This document shows, one piece after another, positions 59,274 to 64,000 of a DNA stretch of 64,000 nucleotides (positions are counted from its first letter, which is position 1; every line of letters begins with the position of its first letter). Under the pieces are notes generated by a model. That model ran no database searches. It had not been told where the DNA came from and saw nothing but the letters and a program-made list of their open reading frames with translations. Source of the DNA: Marinomonas rhodophyticola (GTDB lineage Bacteria > Pseudomonadota > Gammaproteobacteria > Pseudomonadales > Marinomonadaceae); assembly GCF_026113935.1 (NCBI RefSeq), contig NZ_JAPEUL010000009.1, forward strand, positions 454,501 to 518,500, given 5' to 3'. The position numbers and the translations under genes were made by a program.

Positions 59274-60278
59274 TCAGTACAAAGATTTCAAAAGCTTAAA
59301 AGATGTTTTTTTTGATAATTCAATAATAAATAGTGATAAAGCTAAAGAAAAAAACATAACAAACAGAAACTTAAGATAATTATTTTGCAGCAGTGCAGAA
59401 AGTTTATAATCGTCATATATCTTCATAAATAGAAAGTGGCTTGAGAATACAATAGTTGAAGTATAGCGAATATATTTAGAAACGTTATTTGATAAACTAA
59501 ATCTAGAATTCAAAGCTAATAAAAATATAAATAAAGAAATTAATGGAAGCGATAAGTACATATTAAGATCTTTCCATCCTCCGGCATTATTGATAAATGC
59601 AAACTCTATTATATAAGCACAAACAACGAACAAAAACGCAAACATGAACTTATAATTAACCTTAACATCATATACTGAAGTATAAGCCCCTATAACTCCG
59701 AGTATTAGCGTGTTCATAAGGCTATTTCTAGGCGAGAAGAAATAATGATTATTGAAATTAATTATTTTATTTATTTGCTCATTGGAAAATATATAGTACG
59801 AATCGCCAAAAACCCCTATCATATAAATAACAACCCCAATAACTGCCAGACTCTTTAAACTTCTAATCCCAAAATGTGACAAAAATAAAAGTAATATTAT
59901 TAGTGAAGGGAAATACCAAAACTGCCATGCACCACCGATGTTGAAGATATTTATATTAAAAATATAATCGAAAATATAACCGATACTGATTTTTTTCTGA
60001 ACCAGACAATCATATAAAAAGTATATACAAACCCACCCACTCCATAAAATTGCAACTCTCTTAATTTGCTTGTATCTGTCTGTTGTATTTTTTGTAAAAA
60101 AGAAGTATGCAGATGCAATTATAAAAAATGGTACAGCAAGTCTAAAAATCAAATTATTTAAGACATGGTTAATTTCTGGTAAGAGATAACCTAAAGGAGA
60201 CGTGTGCATATACACGACACCAAAAGATAACAACAGCTTTAACAAATCTATCGCAGAATAATTTTTCTCTGAACTCAT
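59274..60278 (-). CDS. Acyltransferase-3-like membrane protein
   Basis: 334 residues with about ten TM helices. SAIDLLKLLLSFGVVYMHTSP at the start has the acyltransferase-3 type first helix with a late His, and FRLAVPFFIIASAYFFF follows. The gene is far more AT-rich than its surroundings, and it lies between IS4-type and IS5-type remnants, so it was probably acquired. Such proteins acylate surface sugars such as O-antigen. No partner polysaccharide gene is here. Confidence 0.7.
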   Translation of the reverse strand: MSSEKNYSAIDLLKLLLSFGVVYMHTSPLGYLLPEINHVLNNLIFRLAVPFFIIASAYFFFTKNTTDRYKQIKRVAILWSGWVCIYFLYDCLVQKKISIGYIFDYIFNINIFNIGGAWQFWYFPSLIILLLFLSHFGIRSLKSLAVIGVVIYMIGVFGDSYYIFSNEQINKIINFNNHYFFSPRNSLMNTLILGVIGAYTSVYDVKVNYKFMFAFLFVVCAYIIEFAFINNAGGWKDLNMYLSLPLISLFIFLLALNSRFSLSNNVSKYIRYTSTIVFSSHFLFMKIYDDYKLSALLQNNYLKFLFVMFFSLALSLFIIELSKKTSFKLLKSLY

Positions 60279-60463
60279 TAATACACAATCTCCACGATTT
60301 AAAAGGTAAATATTATATCTTAGTTATTTGAATGTTTCAGCATAAATCCATCAAATATAAGGAAGCTGCGATTAAGAAGTCCCGATAGATTAAGGAACAT
60401 GCGATTAAGTCGGTAACATGAGATAATCTCGCCGACTTAAGACAACTACGACGCCTACCGATC

Positions 60464-60663
60464 ATGAACCAGCTTTCCTTGGCCGACACCGAATTTACCA
60501 GAAAACGCCGCAAGACTCGCAAAGAACTCTTCCTTGGTCGAATGGATGAATTGATTCCTTGGCAGCAGCTTGAAGCCCAAATTGAACCCTTCTATCCAAA
60601 AGCAGGTAACGGGCGTCGCCCATATTCTTTGTCTACCATGTTGCGCATTCACTTCATGCAGTC
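60464..60663 (+). pseudogene. IS5-family transposase N-terminal remnant
   Basis: [20 protein letters not shown] to [12 protein letters not shown] is the N-terminal DUF772 part of an IS5 transposase, about 66 residues. It stops sharply at the repeat beginning near 60666, so the rest of the IS was deleted by an insertion or recombination there. Confidence 0.8.
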
Positions 60664-60665
60664 GT

Positions 60666-60893
60666 CAGTGACATCATTGTTGATGGTTAGGCTAAACATT
60701 GTTTAGTCACCCTGACCCCAAAGAGCTAAAGGGCTGCCACGAACTATCTTTTTTTATGTCTGCTAAAAGGTTAGCTATGGAGTTTCTGGCGAATTTTTCT
60801 CTTGTTTCATTTGCCTATATGGGCGTTTTGAGACATAATTAATTCAACACGGCCCCTTTCAGTGAAGTTGCTTGCGACGAATCTGCTTAGGGG
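60666..60893 (+). repeat. Abi-linked repeat, copy A
   Basis: Nearly identical to 62481-62747 (copy B) except for a stretch of about 39 bp missing here. It contains the palindrome CTAAAC-ATT-GTTTAG, a CCCTGACCCC motif, and the promoter and body of the small RNA that ends at the abi gene. The repeat ends at the abi stop codon in both copies. Confidence 0.85.
60811..60839 (+). promoter_or_regulatory. Promoter of small RNA copy A
   Basis: -35 TTGCCT, 17-bp spacer, -10 CATAAT, with the conserved RNA start AACACGG 7 bp downstream. The same layout and spacing precede copies B and C, although spacer sequence of C is unrelated. Confidence 0.65.
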
Positions 60894-60899
60894 TTTTTT
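60846..60899 (+). ncRNA. Abi-linked structured small RNA, copy A
   Basis: About 54 nt. Stem 1 CCCCU (60853-60857) with AGGGG (60889-60893); stem 2 CAG with CUG; internal loop UGAA/GAAU; stem 3 GUUG with CGAC closing a CUUG loop. Six T follow stem 1, so it ends as an intrinsic terminator. The end overlaps the stop codon of the convergent abi gene. See copies B and C for conservation and covariation. Confidence 0.65.
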
Positions 60900-61896
60900 A
60901 TTGCCAATCCCATTCTGCGTACCCTTCAATAATTCCCATTGCCTCTAGTGTTATACATTGCCCATTAAGGTTGGGAAACTCATTAAGTAAACTTTTTAAA
61001 CGATCCCACCATGTGGAATTAGGGTTGACCTTTGTTAGCAGGTGCTGAGCTATGCAAAGTTGTAGAAAGGGTCTTGCAAGAGTATGAGGCTTCAAGTTAT
61101 CAGTGAAATGCTTAATATCCTTTAGGCCTTCTTGCTTTGGTTGCTCAATCATATTGCGATTCCACAGACGACTGTGATGTGCGCAGACGTTACGAAGGTA
61201 GTTTAAGCAACGTAGCCATGATTCAAGTGTTTCTCCTTTCGTCACGCCGTATTTGTTTGCAATTAATGTTTGTTGTTCAGGTAACATTCCTTTGAAGAGT
61301 CGAGATAATGTGCCGAAATCCCATACTTCACAAGCGATCCAAATAGGAACCGGTAAACCGTATTTTTCTTTTGTATGCAGAATGAATTCTTCTTTAGAGC
61401 GAGATAACAGATTAGCGTGATTTTGTAGCCAAGCATGCTGTGGAATAACACCTGTTTTGGCGTCGACTTGCTTGCTAAATAAATCTTTGAAGTGATCGGG
61501 TTCTAAATAGGCGAAAGGACTATGCTTTCCAAGTGTATGAGAGATGTCAACTCGAAGAGCAACTTCAATGCGCTCAAGAGCGTCTAGCGTGTGGATTCTT
61601 AGCTTCTTGTCGAAAACATACAAATCCACAGCATCTTGAAAGCTAAAGCCTGCAACAAAATTATCAAATACTAACCTTGTTTCGCGCTTTTGCTTTTTAT
61701 TAGGTTTCTTAATCGTTGGGTTGTAAACGCAACAAAGTTCAGACCTTTGCTTGAATGGATACCAATAGCCGCTGAGTCGGTAGTACCCAATTCTTTCCAA
61801 AAACGAGAGCGCTTTGTTTCGATCATCAATGATAAGCCCATTTTCAATGAGCTTATCAAGTTGTTGCTCGTAACTGAGCCATGGTTTGTTATACAT
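60898..61896 (-). CDS. Abi family (AbiD/F-type) HEPN protein
   Basis: 332 residues of the Abi_2 family, related to lactococcal AbiD/AbiF. The family start is PWLSYEQQLDKLIENGLII and ERIGYYRLSGYWYPF (35-48). The HEPN ribonuclease motif RX4H is Arg235-His240 in LRNVCAHHSRLWNRN; a second Arg-His pair (115, 120) is also RX4H spaced. The gene begins 44 bp after a polA 3' fragment, with AGGGA before the ATG, and ends at the small RNA. Probable phage-defence RNase kept in check by that RNA; this is inference. Confidence 0.85.
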   Translation of the reverse strand: MYNKPWLSYEQQLDKLIENGLIIDDRNKALSFLERIGYYRLSGYWYPFKQRSELCCVYNPTIKKPNKKQKRETRLVFDNFVAGFSFQDAVDLYVFDKKLRIHTLDALERIEVALRVDISHTLGKHSPFAYLEPDHFKDLFSKQVDAKTGVIPQHAWLQNHANLLSRSKEEFILHTKEKYGLPVPIWIACEVWDFGTLSRLFKGMLPEQQTLIANKYGVTKGETLESWLRCLNYLRNVCAHHSRLWNRNMIEQPKQEGLKDIKHFTDNLKPHTLARPFLQLCIAQHLLTKVNPNSTWWDRLKSLLNEFPNLNGQCITLEAMGIIEGYAEWDWQ

Positions 61897-61939
61897 TCAG
61901 TTCCCTCTGATGTTTCTATGTTTTGACGCTAAGAGGCAC

Positions 61940-62126
61940 TCAATGCGCCTCGTCCCAGTTATCCCCAACACCCGCTTCTACCAATAAAGGCACGTCAATC
62001 TGACTACTGTTCTGCATGATGTCGACGATTTTCTCTTTGGCGGCGTCGAGGTCTTTTTCAGCGACTTCGAAGATCAATTCATCGTGTACTTGCATGATCA
62101 TTTTCACGTCTAGGTCGTTTTCGCTA
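61940..62126 (-). pseudogene. Duplicated 3' end of polA (diverged)
   Basis: About 60 codons identical in reading to the end of polA, to NWDEAH and the stop. Over the 178 bp shared with 63586-63763 I count 11 differences, nearly all synonymous; just upstream it reads SENDLDVK where the intact gene reads TDTDLDVK. It is therefore a polA end from a related lineage or a displaced original, not a fresh copy. The first Abi gene starts 44 bp beyond its stop. Confidence 0.85.
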
Positions 62127-62198
62127 GCAGCCGAGCATCATTGTCATGATCTATTTGATAATAATTTGGCACTTATTTCTAGCCTAATTATTTCGGCG

Positions 62199-62227
62199 TT
62201 GCGAAGAATGAACGACTGATACATAAT
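62199..62227 (+). promoter_or_regulatory. Promoter of small RNA copy C
   Basis: -35 TTGCGA, 17-bp spacer, -10 CATAAT, with AACACGG 8 bp downstream. Only the two boxes match copies A and B, as expected if promoter function is conserved. Confidence 0.6.
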
Positions 62228-62234
62228 TACTCTT

Positions 62235-62292
62235 AACACGGCTCCTTTCAATGAGGCTACTTGATGTAGCTGATTTGCTTAGGAGTTTTTTT
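62235..62292 (+). ncRNA. Abi-linked structured small RNA, orphan copy C
   Basis: Diverged copy. Stem 1 CUCCU (62242-62246) with AGGAG (62281-62285), stem 2 CAA with UUG, stem 3 GCUAC with GUAGC (62256-62270), then seven T. Relative to copy A every stem changes on both sides so that pairing is kept. No abi gene follows; 62293-62480 holds no recognisable coding remnant. Confidence 0.65.
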
Positions 62293-62575
62293 ATGCTTAA
62301 AAAAGCTTTCGATCAGACTATCTTGGTTATTTTACATCCTGCCTGAAGGTTCTTTATCATTGACTGTTTGTTGTCTGTTGCAATGCACTGGCGTCAGTAC
62401 TAAAATTGATCGTGTAGAAGGGCTTAACATATGACTCATTACTGGATTGTCCATATGTTCTCACGCTACCAATGATTCGCCAGTGACATCATTGTTGATG
62501 GTTAGACTAAACATTGTTTAGTCACCCTGACCCCAAAGAGCTAAAGGGCTGCCACGAACTATCATTTTTCATTTT

Positions 62576-62605
62576 AAAAAAGAGCATTTGTTATGCTCTT
62601 TTTTA
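62576..62605. terminator. Hairpin terminator upstream of small RNA copy B
   Basis: AAAAAAGAGCAT and ATGCTCTTTTTT with a 5-nt loop. It would end transcription arriving from either side and insulate the small RNA promoter. One arm is deleted in copy A. Confidence 0.75.
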
Positions 62606-62664
62606 TGTCTACTATACTAAAAGGTTAGCTATGTAGTTTCTGGCGTATTTTTCTCTTGTTTCAT

Positions 62665-62693
62665 TTGCCTATATGGGGGGGTTGAGACATGAT
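62665..62693 (+). promoter_or_regulatory. Promoter of small RNA copy B
   Basis: -35 TTGCCT, 17-bp spacer, -10 CATGAT, then AACACGG 7 bp further on. Confidence 0.6.
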
Positions 62694-62699
62694 TAGTTC

Positions 62700-62752
62700 A
62701 ACACGGCCCCTTTCAGTGAAGTTGCTTGCGACCAATCTGCTTAGGGGTTTTT
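62700..62752 (+). ncRNA. Abi-linked structured small RNA, copy B
   Basis: Differs from copy A by one base in the body (CAAU for GAAU in the internal loop, outside the stems). Same CCCCU/AGGGG, CAG/CUG and GUUG/CGAC stems and a terminal run of T. It ends 24 bp from the stop codon of the convergent second abi gene. Confidence 0.65.
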
Positions 62753-62776
62753 ACCTTTCCAATTCTTCATACCGCT

Positions 62777-63427
62777 TTATATCACAGGTTTACACAACAG
62801 TTCACTAACGGACTGTTTGCTATCCATCCAGTTGCTTGTTGTTGGGCACCGCCAGTTTAATGACTCACGAATATGTGGATATACATCATGCAAACTCGCA
62901 CTGTTAAATATTGGCTCATGATGACCACATCTATTTCTAAATTTTCTGATGGTGTAGCATGCGTCTTTTAATGCCTTTCTGATTTCTTGTGGTGTCATGT
63001 ATGTCGGTGCATTTGGAAAGGTTTTGGTGATGTATGGCTTCCATATGCGGCCATCGTGTCGGCTTGTGAGCATATTCTCAAACCATACGAATTTGATTTC
63101 AGGGAGTAGCTTGCTGACGCCGTGGTAACCGTTACTTAGCGCAGATTGAAGCGTGTGCTTGTCTAAATGATTGAGAGAGTTTTGAAAGACGGCGTTGGTT
63201 GGCCAGTCGCTGCCGTAACGAATGCTAATGGCATCAGAGATAGCATTGCGTATGGCGACTTCGTAAATATGTATAGGAAAGAAAAAGCGGCTGGAAAGCT
63301 CGGCGTTCCATTCATAAAGCTTCAGCGTTGTTGTATTGCAGCTTTTCCCTATTGAACGAATAACCGCTTGTCGATACGTTGAGAATCGATTAATTGAAAG
63401 GGCGTGTTCTATCGCAGTATAAGGCAT
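62777..63427 (-). CDS. Abi-like HEPN protein, second type
   Basis: 216 residues, not a paralogue by eye of the first Abi protein but of the same broad class: LSSRFFFPIHIYEVAIRNAISDAI (in part, 45-68) marks the Abi-like family. The HEPN motif RX4H is Arg164-His169 in FRNRCGHHEPIF. ATG 63427 follows a perfect AGGAGG. It begins 158 bp after the polA stop and ends against small RNA copy B, the same layout as the first Abi gene. Probable abortive-infection RNase, by inference. Confidence 0.8.
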   Translation of the reverse strand: MPYTAIEHALSINRFSTYRQAVIRSIGKSCNTTTLKLYEWNAELSSRFFFPIHIYEVAIRNAISDAISIRYGSDWPTNAVFQNSLNHLDKHTLQSALSNGYHGVSKLLPEIKFVWFENMLTSRHDGRIWKPYITKTFPNAPTYMTPQEIRKALKDACYTIRKFRNRCGHHEPIFNSASLHDVYPHIRESLNWRCPTTSNWMDSKQSVSELLCKPVI

Positions 63428-63537
63428 CCCTGCCTCCTAATGTTATCTTGACGAATTCACGTTTTTTAACTAGCATTGTTGTTGAGAGCTTCGGATATCC
63501 CTGCTTAGGCAGCCCACCGAAGACAGACGAAATAGAA

Positions 63538-63561
63538 AGCCATGCTCAGCATGGCTTTTTT
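63538..63561. terminator. Hairpin after polA
   Basis: AGCCATGC-TCA-GCATGGCT with T runs on the plus strand and A run before it. It lies 25 bp past the polA stop and separates polA from the second abi gene, at least partly. Confidence 0.65.
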
Positions 63562-63585
63562 AGTTTTAGCACTATGATACGGAGC

Positions 63586-64000
63586 TCAATGCGCCTCGTC
63601 CCAGTTATCCCCAACACCCGCCTCAACCAACAAAGGCACGTCAATCTGGCTACTATTCTGCATGATGTCGACGATTTTTTCTTTGGCGGCGTCGAGGTCT
63701 TTCTCGGCCACTTCGAAGATGAGTTCATCGTGTACTTGCATGATCATTTTCACGTCTAGGTCGGTGTCTGTTAGCCAGTCGTGCATTTTGATCATGGCGC
63801 GTTTGATGATGTCGGCGGCGGAGCCTTGCATCGGTGCGTTGATCGCGGTGCGTTCGGCGGCTTGGCGCATCATGGCGTTTTTCGCTTTGATGTCTGGCAA
63901 GTACAAACGACGACCGTAGATGGTTTCTACATAGCCTTTTTCTTTCGCGCCTTCGCGGGTGTTTTCCATGTATTGCTGTACGCCTGGGTAACGTTCGAAG
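63586..64000 (-). CDS. polA: DNA polymerase I (C-terminal part; 5' end outside the window)
   Basis: The last 137 codons of polA. Family A polymerase motifs: [38 protein letters not shown] (in part; O-helix-proximal motif) and motif [14 protein letters not shown] with the catalytic His-Asp pair. Ends NWDEAH. Intact here. This 3' end is the anchor next to which the two Abi/small RNA units lie. Confidence 0.95.
   Translation of the reverse strand, partial: FERYPGVQQYMENTREGAKEKGYVETIYGRRLYLPDIKAKNAMMRQAAERTAINAPMQGSAADIIKRAMIKMHDWLTDTDLDVKMIMQVHDELIFEVAEKDLDAAKEKIVDIMQNSSQIDVPLLVEAGVGDNWDEAH

Larger units (their letters stand above)
62481..62747 (+). repeat. Abi-linked repeat, copy B
   Basis: Second copy of the 60666-60893 repeat, longer by about 39 bp that include the hairpin at 62576-62605. 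Carries the palindrome ACTAAAC-ATT-GTTTAGT at 62506-62522. It ends with the small RNA just before the second abi gene. Confidence 0.85.

Noticed and set aside
60337-60522. Short frame upstream of the IS5 remnant
   Set aside because: Overlaps the IS5 start in antisense and shows no protein-like pattern; the DNA has two GCGATTAAG boxes but no clear function.
60846-60899. Reading the Abi-linked element as a simple bidirectional terminator
   Set aside because: It does end in a terminator, but the conserved promoter boxes, invariant 5' sequence and compensatory changes in inner stems go beyond what a terminator needs. It remains the main alternative.
62293-62480. Possible degraded abi gene behind RNA copy C
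   Set aside because: All minus-strand frames are stop-rich and no Abi motif is visible.
1-64000. tRNA or rRNA genes and prophage structural genes
   Set aside because: I looked for cloverleaf-like CCA-type ends, rRNA signatures and phage modules and found none I could support.

Overview
The window looks like a chromosomal segment of a marine gammaproteobacterium, most likely Marinomonas or a close relative in the Oceanospirillales. This rests on the gene mix (mdc/mad malonate operon, H-NOX signalling cassette, betaine/choline BCCT transporter, btuBFCD behind a cobalamin riboswitch, RAYT transposase) and moderate GC; no 16S or other marker gene is present, so the genus is an inference. About 25 genes are split by single-base indels, many in short homopolymers (GGG read as GG, CCC as CC, A6 as A5). 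The split halves still match full-length families, so I treat most as assembly errors and annotate each gene as one unit.

Layout. 1-5.9 kb: GH3 beta-glucosidase with a TetR regulator, bifunctional glutathionylspermidine synthetase/amidase, Old Yellow Enzyme reductase. 5.9-14.4 kb: a complete malonate decarboxylation operon, mdcABCDEGH plus the MadL/MadM carrier, with divergent LysR regulator mdcR. 14.5-31.2 kb: metabolism and regulation, including a methionine-type aminotransferase, flavodoxin-like reductase with HxlR regulator, a QseBC-like two-component system beside a DUF2271/PepSY-reductase pair, a dicarboxylate symporter, alcohol dehydrogenase, BetT, cytochrome b561 with a Fur box, and a phosphatase-DAG kinase fusion. 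31.3-34.7 kb: H-NOX, histidine kinase and degenerate HD-GYP response regulator, resembling the nitric oxide network of Shewanella. 35-42.7 kb: a LPS-kinase-like gene, a B12-binding radical SAM enzyme, and the riboswitch-controlled B12 uptake operon. 42.7-49 kb: mtgA, a YdjM-like membrane protein, a hipA-hipB toxin-antitoxin pair in inverted order with three evenly spaced operators, a chemoreceptor and small proteins.

49-64 kb is accessory. It holds a three-gene operon (winged-helix regulator, AbiEii-like nucleotidyltransferase, PP2C-like protein) behind a 30-bp palindrome, a MocR/EamA pair, an AraC/MFS pair, a RAYT transposase, an IS4-type remnant preceded by four tandem copies of its own 5' end, an AT-rich acyltransferase, and an IS5 remnant.

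The most interesting part is 60.6-63.6 kb, just downstream of polA. Two different Abi-family genes, both with a HEPN-type RX4H motif, each lie directly behind a polA 3' end. Each is met tail-to-tail by a short predicted RNA (about 54 nt) with its own sigma70-like promoter and a terminator-ending stem. A third, orphan copy of the RNA shows compensatory base changes in its stems, so the structure appears to be under selection. I propose a repeating module (polA 3' end, HEPN Abi gene, convergent small RNA) that has accumulated at polA; it may belong to the abiF-RNA class of HEPN/ncRNA defence systems.
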